From Clostridiales bacterium (GTDB lineage Bacteria; Bacillota; Clostridia; TANB77; CAG-508), in NCBI GenBank assembly GCA_003518755.1, contig DOYA01000113.1:1-5458 (forward strand): a DNA stretch of 5,458 nucleotides. Reading direction: 5' to 3'. Position 1 is the first letter of the stretch. Each line of letters opens with the position of its first letter. The notes under the pieces were generated by a model. It did no database searches. It was not told where the DNA came from and worked only from the letters and a program-made list of their open reading frames with translations. Made by a program: the position numbers and the translations under genes. Below are positions 1 to 4,820 of the stretch, one piece after another.

Positions 1-60
1 TTACACAAAATATTCTATATACTCAGGACAATTCTTATTTAAAATGCTCCTAAGGCTTTT
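1..60 (-). other. In-frame 19-codon tail beyond the KilA-N stop codon
   Basis: Directly after the TAA stop of the KilA-N gene, the same minus-strand frame stays open for 19 more codons. It encodes KSLRSILNKNCPEYIEYFV and then meets a second TAA at positions 3-1. The peptide has ordinary protein-like composition. It could be the former C-terminus of the KilA-N protein cut off by a nonsense change, the end of an unrelated gene, or chance. KilA-N relatives of this type usually end near the 'SIKKIEE' stretch, which favours chance. Confidence 0.25.
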
Positions 61-924
61 TTATGCTTCTAATAATTTTTTATTATCAAGTTCTTCAATT
101 TTTTTAATACTATTATTTCCTTGTAAAATAGTATATTGCTTTTTTGCAATTTCATTAAGTCTTTGTAATCTCTCTTTTTGTTCAATCCCTTGTTTAATCA
201 TTTCAGCATTTAAGTTTTCTAAATTACTTAAAATAACAAGTTGTAAAATATTAGCATAATCTCTCATATTACCATCTAAATCCGAATTATTATCTCTCCA
301 TTCTTTTGCTGTCATCCCAAATAATGCAACATTTAAAACATCCGCCTCATTTGCATACACATATTGTTTTTGTTTTTCTGTTAATGTTGGAACTAAATTT
401 TCTTTTATGCTGTCCGTGTGTATTTTATAATTTGTTTTTACGAGTTCTCTTCTTACTGACCAATTAATCTTCTTTTGATAGCTTTCATTTTGTTTTAATC
501 TCTCAAATTCCTTTATTAAGTGGAGTTTGAAAGCAGTATCTACCCAAGATGCAAACTCTAAAGCAATATCTGGGTGTGCAAAAGTTCCTCCATCATATTT
601 TCCTCTTTTAGAAACAAATCCTATTGCATTTGTTTCTTTAATCCATCTTGATGGGCTCATTGTAAAAGATTGTGTAGCAGAGTCATTTTTAAACTCGCGG
701 GATTCCGCTAGTTTAAAATTTGGATTTGATAATTCTTCCCAAAGACAATAAAAATCAAAAGAACTTTTATTACTCATCCATTTAATAATTACATCTCCAG
801 GAGTTAATGGATTTTTGTATCGTGCTAAATCTGTTAAAGAAATATAATCTACATCACCAATCCTCATAATTCCTACTAAAGTATCTTTTACTTTTAGTTG
901 AGTCTTTATAATTTCTTTTTTCAT
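61..924 (-). CDS. KilA-N domain-containing protein (phage-type, probable DNA-binding)
   Basis: This encodes a 287-residue protein of the KilA-N family, which is typical of phages, prophages and accessory islands and presumed to bind DNA; its exact role is unknown. The N-terminal KilA-N core shows DYISLTDLARYKN at about residues 26-38. The central conserved block (about 90-145) includes the ETNAIG, GGTFAHPDIALEFASW and KLHLIKEFERLK segments. The C-terminal half contains YVYANEADVLNVALFGMTAKEWR (about 190-215), which recurs in this subfamily, and it ends in a lysine/glutamate-rich helix. The ATG at 924 is preferred over a TTG at 939. It has a GGACG element 8 bases upstream and a family-like start (MKKEI), while TTG has no properly spaced ribosome binding site. 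A promoter with a LexA-like box lies just upstream. The gene stands alone, with no recombinase or other phage gene in view, so it may be a prophage or island remnant. Confidence 0.88.
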   Translation of the reverse strand: MKKEIIKTQLKVKDTLVGIMRIGDVDYISLTDLARYKNPLTPGDVIIKWMSNKSSFDFYCLWEELSNPNFKLAESREFKNDSATQSFTMSPSRWIKETNAIGFVSKRGKYDGGTFAHPDIALEFASWVDTAFKLHLIKEFERLKQNESYQKKINWSVRRELVKTNYKIHTDSIKENLVPTLTEKQKQYVYANEADVLNVALFGMTAKEWRDNNSDLDGNMRDYANILQLVILSNLENLNAEMIKQGIEQKERLQRLNEIAKKQYTILQGNNSIKKIEELDNKKLLEA

Positions 925-959
925 AAATATCACGTCCAATCTCTTTAAAATTCACACCC

Positions 960-988
960 ATTATAAAACTGCCGTTCGCACTTGCCAG
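960..988 (-). promoter_or_regulatory. Predicted sigma-A promoter of the KilA-N gene with LexA-like box in the spacer
   Basis: On the minus strand, CTGGCA (988-983) and a perfect TATAAT (965-960) are separated by 17 bases and lie about 36 bases upstream of the ATG. The spacer contains GAAC-GGCA-GTTT (977-966). This fits the GAAC-N4-GTTY pattern known for LexA operators in Clostridia, at a position where a repressor would block RNA polymerase. The -10 element is strong and the -35 matches 4 of 6. The LexA assignment is inference from the motif only. Confidence 0.5.
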
Positions 989-1055
989 GTATATTTTATA
1001 AATAAATGTATTTTTTGTAATTTTATAATAACAGAGATTTACGCTGTTCTTGAAT

Positions 1056-1080
1056 AAAGGGGACGGAGAAAAGTTGTCAC
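1056..1080. repeat. REP/IS200-like end motif (AAAGGGGACGG...GTTGTCAC)
   Basis: A G-rich run (AAAGGGGACGG) followed within about 6 bases by GTTGTCAC stands out in very AT-rich DNA. Similar strings, GTGACA...CCGTCCCC when read in reverse, recur in many clostridial genomes, often beside IS200-like (Y1/REP-associated) transposases. The first nine bases, AAAGGGGAC, recur at 3203-3211 in the long hairpin downstream. No transposase lies between the two, so this would be a relic or a non-autonomous copy. The motif is seen; the family link is from memory and unconfirmed. Confidence 0.35.
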
Positions 1081-1121
1081 AATCCTTTTAATCTTATAGT
1101 ATATTATTTATAAAAATGTGT

Positions 1122-1158
1122 AATAGAATTATTATTGTAAAAAGATAATAATTCTATT
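1122..1158. repeat. Perfect 14-bp AT-rich inverted repeat with 9-base loop
   Basis: The arms AATAGAATTATTAT (1122-1135) and ATAATAATTCTATT (1145-1158) are perfectly complementary around a 9-base spacer. The right arm runs into a T tract ending at 1162. On the plus strand it looks like a weak intrinsic terminator, but the stem has only one G-C pair and no plus-strand gene precedes it. It may instead be a remnant of a small mobile repeat, or insulate the toxin-antitoxin promoter. Apart from this, the motif at 1056-1080 and the two promoters, the stretch 940-1242 shows nothing recognisable. Confidence 0.45.
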
Positions 1159-1187
1159 TTTTAAGTTAAAAATAAGAAAAGTAGTTT

Positions 1188-1215
1188 TTGAAAATGCAAA
1201 ATAAAGAAATATAGT
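1188..1215 (+). promoter_or_regulatory. Predicted sigma-A promoter of the toxin-antitoxin remnant
   Basis: TTGAAA (1188-1193) and TATAGT (1210-1215) are separated by 16 bases and lie 27 bases upstream of the antitoxin ATG at 1243. An AAGGAGA ribosome binding site follows at 1228-1234 with 8 bases to the ATG. Expression signals thus look intact although both genes downstream are damaged. Confidence 0.6.
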
Positions 1216-1242
1216 ATAAAAATGTATAAGGAGAAAATAAAA

Positions 1243-1533
1243 ATGTCTAAAACAACATCAATGAATATAAGAATTGAACCAAATTAAAAAAAACAAGTAG
1301 AAGAAATACTAACTGATTTAGGAATGAACATCTCTGATGCAGTAACTATTTATTTTAAACAGATAGTCTTAACAGATAGTATTCCATTACAAATAAAAAG
1401 ACCAAAATTCAATAAAGAAACATTAGAAGCAATAAAAGAAGCAGATGAAATAATGAAGCATCCGGAAAACTATAAAAGTTATAATAATGTTTATGAAATG
1501 ATTGAAGAGATAGACAATGAAGAACAAATATGA
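1243..1533 (+). pseudogene. RelB/DinJ-family antitoxin, interrupted by an in-frame TAA
   Basis: The reading frame from the ATG at 1243 gives MSKTTSMNIRIEPN, then a TAA at 1285-1287, then KKQVEEILTDLGMNISDAVT and onward to a stop at 1531-1533 (97 codons, normal for RelB/DinJ). The N-terminal NIRIEP strand and the LGMNISDAVTIYFKQIVL helix-helix block are hallmarks of ribbon-helix-helix antitoxins that repress their own operon and neutralise a RelE/YafQ RNase. Relatives usually carry leucine after 'EP(N/E)', so one TTA-to-TAA change would explain the stop. The first in-frame restart, ATG 1324, has only a too-close AGGA and would lack the DNA-binding strand. The C-terminal toxin-binding part (about residues 45-96) is otherwise sound. 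The stop could also be a sequencing error. Confidence 0.8.
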
Positions 1534-1720
1534 GATCAAGATGACTAGCAGATTTAAGAAAGATTTAAAAACAGTAAGAAAAAGAAAATATTTTTTGATA
1601 GAAAAAACTGGTAAAGGCATAGGCAGAATGAGAGTCATCTACACCTATCAAGAAATAAACTTATACTACTTCAATAAAAAAATCAAAAATAATTTTTTCA
1701 AATTATTGCAAATAAAATAA
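1517..1720 (+). pseudogene. Truncated or chimeric YafQ/RelE-superfamily toxin remnant
   Basis: This 67-residue frame overlaps the antitoxin end by 17 bases, the usual antitoxin-then-toxin arrangement. The first ~26 residues (KYEIKMTSRFKKDLKTVRKRK) match the start of YafQ-type mRNA interferases, which cleave ribosome-bound mRNA. After that the similarity breaks off. The rest contains GKGIGRMRVIYTYQEINLYYF, which resembles the core strands of another RelE/ParE-type toxin, so an internal deletion or fusion is likely. YafQ relatives have about 90 residues and use several histidines for catalysis. This product has no histidine or tryptophan at all, so it is very probably inactive. The identity of the N-terminal part is fairly sure; the origin of the C-terminal part is a guess. 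Confidence 0.65.
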
Positions 1721-1804
1721 CAAATTGCTATAATAAAAATATAAAAAAAATGAACAAAGGAAATAATTACCAATGAACAAAATCGAAGAAAACCGCTTAA
1801 CTCC

Positions 1805-1820
1805 ATATATATATATATAT
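1805..1820. repeat. (AT)8 dinucleotide tract
   Basis: Eight uninterrupted AT units lie in the gene-free stretch between the toxin remnant and the prepilin-like gene. The tract sits inside a 20-codon open frame (1773-1835, MNKIEENRLTPY...) with a loosely spaced AAAGGA upstream; that frame is too short to call a gene. Such tracts can vary in length by slippage, but nothing ties this one to expression of a neighbour. Confidence 0.6.
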
Positions 1821-1855
1821 CGGGGCTTAATTTAATAAAAAAAATATATAAGTAC

Positions 1856-1916
1856 AAGACTATTTTTTCTTGTGCATTTTTGAGAAACTCAAAAATGTAT
1901 ATTTAAAAATAGTTTT
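1856..1916. repeat. Long nested hairpin followed by a T run (terminator-like or mobile repeat)
   Basis: An outer stem pairs 1856-1867 with 1905-1916 (12 bp including one G-U). After symmetric 3-base internal loops, an inner stem pairs 1871-1884 with 1888-1901 around an AAA loop; its central 10 bp (CATTTTTGAG with CTCAAAAATG) are perfect. T residues continue to 1919. On the plus strand this would stop transcription leaving the toxin-antitoxin remnant before the prepilin-like gene. The length and symmetry also suit a palindromic mobile repeat. An alternative short stem (1852-1859 with 1868-1875) would compete with it. Confidence 0.55.
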
Positions 1917-1972
1917 TTTGCGTTTTCAAAATTCGCTATTAAATTTTTAATTTTATATAAAAAATTGTTTTA

Positions 1973-1991
1973 TGTCTTTTTACAAAAGACA
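1973..1991 (+). promoter_or_regulatory. Small hairpin and ribosome binding site ahead of the prepilin-like gene
   Basis: TGTCTTTT (1973-1980) and AAAAGACA (1984-1991) form a perfect 8-bp stem with a 3-base loop. Just after it comes the ribosome binding site AGGTGAT (2001-2007), 6 bases before the ATG at 2014. The hairpin leaves that site free, so it may protect or position the mRNA start rather than block translation. No convincing promoter was found in 1921-1972. Confidence 0.4.
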
Positions 1992-2013
1992 AGAAAGGAA
2001 AGGTGATTGAAAA

Positions 2014-3090
2014 ATGAACAATCAAAAAAATACAAAGAAAGGAACTACAAAAAATAGTAAATCTGGTATAACTTTGATAGCTTTAGTAGTTACTATAATA
2101 GTTTTGCTTATACTAGCAGGAATTTCGATAAGTATGCTATCTGGAGATAATGGAATTTTACAGAAAGCAACTACCGCAAAGGAAAATACTGAAAAATCGC
2201 AAATAGAGGAAAGAATAAAAATAGCATATCATTCAGCTTTAGCAAGAGATATAACAGAAGAAAATGGAGAACTATTAAAAACAACATTGCAGACGGAGTT
2301 AGATAACGAATTTACAGATAAAGATGTAACAATAACAGATAGTGCAGATAAAAAAGATTGGATAATAAAAGTTGATAATGTTGAAGTTTCTGTGAAAGCT
2401 GGAAAGACAATATCTTTAACAGATTTAATAATAGCAAATCCAGAAATGTATTATGGCAAAGTGGTATCAAATTATACAGTAGGAGGAAAAATATACAGAA
2501 TTTTTTATGTAGATAAGTCTGGTGACTTTGGAATATCAAGTTTAGGCACGGGAACAAACACAATTTACCTAAAAGCGGATTCGGATAGCTTTGACTTTAA
2601 TCCTTCTTGGACATATAATTCATACAATCCTGTGACCACGGTAGTCCTTGAAAAAATGAATTCAATTTGGTGGAACGAAAGAGGAAACTTGCAATCCTCT
2701 TGGAAGATGGGAGAACGAGAGGCTTCATATATGTGCGATCCGACAACGTCTTCAAGTACATCAAATCAAGCGTGGTCAACTTACTTTGACGCAGAAAAAG
2801 CAAATTATGTAATTGGTAGTCCAAGCATAGAGATGTATGTTGCATCATATAACAGCGTACCTCATACAGAGGGAAAACATGTATTGGGACTTGGGTATCG
2901 TTACGAAAGCGACTGGGTAGTCGGATATACATATAAATTGGATGGTGTAGAGTACAATAGAGCCTTACCACCACTTTCTTTGGATGGAAACAGGTATAGT
3001 GGTTTGTATTGCAATAGTACGTATGGCGGAAGCATGTTTTTTTCATCGCCAACGGGAACGGATAATGGTTTGTGCGAATTGATTCGGTAA
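2014..3090 (+). CDS. Prepilin-like secreted/surface protein with C-type-lectin/FGE-like C-terminal region, 3' end frameshifted
   Basis: This encodes a 358-residue protein as read. Residues 1-18 form a basic class III (type IV prepilin) leader ending in KSG. Prepilin peptidase would cut after Gly18, leaving mature ITLIALVVTII..., whose hydrophobic helix runs to about residue 44. Mature position 5 is alanine, not the glutamate of classical pilins, as is common in this clostridial family. A charged helix follows (about 50-80), then a mixed region. From about residue 175 on it is rich in Trp, Tyr, Ser, Asn and Gly (e.g. SFDFNPSWTYNSYNP, SMFFSSPTGTDNG), like the tails that end in GVRPVVSLKSD in this family. 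That ending is present here but in another frame (3083-3202), so the frame breaks at 3079-3090 and an intact product would have about 396 residues. The fold assignment is inferred from tail composition, not measured. The ribosome binding site is strong. The ligand and partners are unknown, and no pilus assembly gene is in view. Confidence 0.8.
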   Translation: MNNQKNTKKGTTKNSKSGITLIALVVTIIVLLILAGISISMLSGDNGILQKATTAKENTEKSQIEERIKIAYHSALARDITEENGELLKTTLQTELDNEFTDKDVTITDSADKKDWIIKVDNVEVSVKAGKTISLTDLIIANPEMYYGKVVSNYTVGGKIYRIFYVDKSGDFGISSLGTGTNTIYLKADSDSFDFNPSWTYNSYNPVTTVVLEKMNSIWWNERGNLQSSWKMGEREASYMCDPTTSSSTSNQAWSTYFDAEKANYVIGSPSIEMYVASYNSVPHTEGKHVLGLGYRYESDWVVGYTYKLDGVEYNRALPPLSLDGNRYSGLYCNSTYGGSMFFSSPTGTDNGLCELIR

Positions 3091-3202
3091 TGGAGAGTCT
3101 TCTTGGGTTAGATACTTGAGAGATGGTGACGGACAATATGAATCTGGATTTTCTCCTGTAGTTGCTTTGAAATCAGATTTTCAGATAGAAATAGAAGAAT
3201 AA
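3083..3202 (+). pseudogene. Displaced C-terminal coding end of the prepilin-like gene (+1 frame)
   Basis: In the frame one base later than the main gene, 39 codons read FGNGESSWVRYLRDGDGQ... and close with SGFSPVVALKSDFQIEIEE and a TAA at 3200-3202. The SPVVALKSD ending matches the conserved tail (GVRPVVSLKSD-like) of this protein family, so this is the true 3' end. The switch must fall between the TTG codon at 3079-3081 and position 3083, since this frame has a TGA at 3080-3082. One inserted base or two deleted bases would explain it. The usual 'GVRP' or 'GFRP' arginine is serine here. Confidence 0.75.
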
Positions 3203-3204
3203 AA

Positions 3205-3254
3205 AGGGGACACCTTCCGAAAACAGGATGAAAATGTTTTGGAAGGTGTCCCTT
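3205..3254 (-). terminator. Long hairpin between converging genes: terminator of the SPFH gene, REP-like
   Basis: GGGACACCTTCC (3207-3218) pairs perfectly with GGAAGGTGTCCC (3241-3252), extended outward by a G-U and an A-U pair. Past a bulged G3219, ACAAAA-type pairing continues for 6 bp (3220-3225 with 3235-3240) around a 9-base loop. On the minus strand the stem is followed by TTTTTATT, giving a good intrinsic terminator starting 10 bases after the SPFH stop codon. On the plus strand it directly abuts the end of the frameshifted prepilin tail but lacks a good T run. The G-rich sequence stands out from its surroundings and shares AAAGGGGAC with 1056-1064, suggesting a repeat-element origin. 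Confidence 0.7.
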
Positions 3255-3264
3255 AAATGTTTCG

Positions 3265-4179
3265 TTATTTCTTATCATTACTTTTTAAAATTTCTTTAAC
3301 AGCACCTAAAGAACCTAGAGTTGATGTTGCATCAAATGGAATAAATACTTTGTTTGCACTTCCTTTTGCAACTTCTTTTAGAGCTTCTAAAGATTTTAAT
3401 TGAACTAGTTTTTCATCAGGTTTTGCATCTTTCATAGCAGCATAAACCATTTCAATTTCTTTAGCTTTAGCTTCTGCAACTTCTTTAATAGCTTTTGCCT
3501 CACCTTGAGCTCTTCTTATTTTAGCTTCACTTTCAGCTTCTGCCTCTAAAATTGCAGCTTCTTTTTTACCTTCTGCAACAGTAATATCAGATTGCTTTTG
3601 AGCTTCTGCTTCAAGAATTAATGCTCTCTTATTACGTTCAGCATTCATTTGTTTTTCCATTGCTTCTCTAATGTCTGCAGGTGGATTAATATCTTTTATT
3701 TCCACTCTATTAATTTTACAACCCCATTTATCTGTAGCTTCATCAAGTATAGCACGAAGTTGATAGTTAATACTATCTCTTGCACCAAATGTTTCATCTA
3801 AGTCCATTTTACCAACGATATCACGTATAGTTGTAATTGCAAGATATTCAATACCTTTTTTTAAATTTGCTATTTCATAAACTGATTTTTCTGGATCTGT
3901 TATTTGATAGAAAACAACAGTATCTATACTTATTGTAACATTATCTTTAGTAATAACACCCTGTGGAGGAATGTCCATTGTAAGTTCTTTTAATAGAACT
4001 ACAGAGCTTACTCTATCAATAAAAGGTACAATAAGTGTTAGTCCTGCATCTGCAGTTTTATAGTATTTACCAAGCCTTTCTATAATATAAACCTCTGATT
4101 GGTTTACAACTTTTATTGATTTAAATGCAATAATTAAAATAATAACAATTAGTATTCCAAAGAAAACTACTGCTCCCAT
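3265..4179 (-). CDS. qmcA: SPFH (stomatin/prohibitin, band 7) membrane protein, QmcA-like
   Basis: This 304-residue protein matches E. coli QmcA (about 305 residues) in length and layout. A single N-terminal membrane segment (about 3-20) is followed by the SPFH domain (about 22-190), with ERLGKY (34-39), a GLTLIVPFIDR stretch, IPPQGVITKDNVTISIDTVVFYQI, LDETFGARDSIN and WGCKINRVEIKDINPP. Next comes an Ala/Glu/Lys-rich coiled coil (about 175-250, repeated EAEA units), then a conserved tail with VFIPFDATSTLGSLGAV. Such proteins form large ring or cage-like oligomers on the membrane, organise microdomains and influence membrane proteases. Transcription follows an NfeD-like gene with 52 bases between, the usual SPFH-NfeD pairing. 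A perfect AAGGAGG lies 7 bases before the ATG. No lesion is seen. The family is certain; the symbol is by similarity to QmcA and other stomatin-like names are in use. Confidence 0.93.
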   Translation of the reverse strand: MGAVVFFGILIVIILIIAFKSIKVVNQSEVYIIERLGKYYKTADAGLTLIVPFIDRVSSVVLLKELTMDIPPQGVITKDNVTISIDTVVFYQITDPEKSVYEIANLKKGIEYLAITTIRDIVGKMDLDETFGARDSINYQLRAILDEATDKWGCKINRVEIKDINPPADIREAMEKQMNAERNKRALILEAEAQKQSDITVAEGKKEAAILEAEAESEAKIRRAQGEAKAIKEVAEAKAKEIEMVYAAMKDAKPDEKLVQLKSLEALKEVAKGSANKVFIPFDATSTLGSLGAVKEILKSNDKK

Positions 4180-4231
4180 AATAAAACCTCCTTAAATTAT
4201 TTAATATATTTTATAAAAATTAATATCAAAA

Positions 4232-4657
4232 TTATTCATCTATTTTTTCAACTTTAAGTTTAACCCCATCAACACCAAGTATCTTAACTTTCGCATCTTT
4301 TTCAATGTCTTTATCAGAAATTGCTGACCACAGTTCACCTTTAACTTTTACTTGACCAGTAGAGTTATCACTATCAATTTTTTTAGTAACAATTCCTTGT
4401 TTTCCTGATAAGCTGAAAAAATTTGTAGGTACTGTTTTTTCGTTTTTAGTAAATTTTTTCATTAAAGGTTTAGTTAAAATAACAAGTAAACTTGAAGATA
4501 CTAGAAATACAACAATTTGAATGAAGAGATTGCTAGTAAGAAAGCTTACCAATAATGCAAATAATGCACCAATTCCAAACCAAAAAATGAAAAATCCAAC
4601 TGTATATATCTCAATAACTAAACATAGACCAGCTATAATTAACCAAAATGGCCACAT
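4232..4657 (-). CDS. Short NfeD-like membrane protein (YbbJ type)
   Basis: This is a 141-residue protein of the short NfeD class, without the protease domain of long NfeD. The N-terminal part holds closely spaced membrane segments (about 4-17, 20-40 and 45-62), with a Glu at 16 inside the first. A basic linker (KPLMKKFTKN, 63-72) leads to a C-terminal OB-fold of about residues 83-141. That fold carries the family marks LSGKQGIV (83-90), a TGQVKVKGELWSA stretch with G107-E108 and W110, and a closing LKVEKI strand. Such proteins partner with SPFH proteins, and the OB domain is thought to mediate that contact. It is the first gene of the operon with the SPFH gene. GGAGG lies 7 bases before the ATG at 4657, and a near-consensus promoter lies about 60 bases upstream. 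No damage is visible. Confidence 0.9.
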   Translation of the reverse strand: MWPFWLIIAGLCLVIEIYTVGFFIFWFGIGALFALLVSFLTSNLFIQIVVFLVSSSLLVILTKPLMKKFTKNEKTVPTNFFSLSGKQGIVTKKIDSDNSTGQVKVKGELWSAISDKDIEKDAKVKILGVDGVKLKVEKIDE

Positions 4658-4689
4658 AATATATCCTCCAAAACTTTTATATTATATTA

Positions 4690-4710
4690 ATGTAGTAAGA
4701 ATTACTACAT
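4690..4710. promoter_or_regulatory. Perfect palindrome at the predicted transcription start of the nfeD-SPFH operon
   Basis: The arms ATGTAGTAA and TTACTACAT flank a 3-base centre. The palindrome begins at the base where transcription from the promoter at 4717-4745 should start (about 4710) and covers about +1 to +21. This is a classic place for a repressor operator. Alternatively it forms a 9-bp hairpin at the very 5' end of the mRNA that could stabilise it. The cognate regulator is unknown. Confidence 0.55.
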
Positions 4711-4716
4711 ATGATA

Positions 4717-4745
4717 ATTATAGCAGATATTATATAAAAAAGCAA
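4717..4745 (-). promoter_or_regulatory. Strong sigma-A promoter of the nfeD-SPFH operon
   Basis: On the minus strand, TTGCTT (4745-4740) is followed after 17 bases by a perfect TATAAT (4722-4717). TGC directly precedes the -10, forming an extended -10 element. The predicted start lies near 4710, leaving a 5' leader of about 53 bases. The promoter diverges from that of murB. Confidence 0.75.
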
Positions 4746-4765
4746 TAAAAAATTAATTAAAATCC

Positions 4766-4794
4766 TTGTAAATATATAAAAAAAATGATAATAT
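4766..4794 (+). promoter_or_regulatory. Predicted sigma-A promoter of murB
   Basis: TTGTAA (4766-4771) and TAATAT (4789-4794) are separated by 17 bases, with TGA before the -10 as an extended element. It lies 26 bases upstream of the murB ATG. The ribosome binding site AAAGGA (4802-4807) is 13 bases from the ATG, longer than usual, which may lower translation. Confidence 0.55.
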
Positions 4795-4820
4795 ATTTCA
4801 GAAAGGAATTGGTTTAAAAT

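Noticed and set aside
527..751. 74-codon plus-strand frame opposite the KilA-N gene
   Set aside because: It is antisense to a strongly supported KilA-N coding region and has no domain.
1285..1287. Reassigned TAA codon (alternative genetic code), given internal TAA in the antitoxin
   Set aside because: TAA ends the SPFH and toxin frames at sensible places, and the long core genes (SPFH, nfeD, murB) have no internal TAA where a residue is expected. Local mutation or error is simpler.
1773..1835. 20-codon open frame MNKIEENRLTPY... with AAAGGA upstream
   Set aside because: It is very short, the second half is just the translated (AT)8 tract, and no family is recognised.
1721..2013. c-di-GMP or other riboswitch upstream of the prepilin-like gene
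   Set aside because: Conserved riboswitch cores, which contain G/C-rich motifs, are absent. Only simple AT-rich hairpins are seen.
2597..3136. 179-codon minus-strand open frame opposite the prepilin-like gene
   Set aside because: It lies antisense to a well-supported gene, its composition is Tyr/His/Leu-rich as expected of a shadow frame, and it has no recognisable domain.
2950..3180. Complete diversity-generating retroelement
   Set aside because: There is no reverse transcriptase, template repeat or accessory gene in the window. Only the target-like tail is suggestive.
4521..4748. 75-codon plus-strand frame across nfeD and its promoter
   Set aside because: It overlaps the nfeD gene and its promoter on the opposite strand and has no domain.
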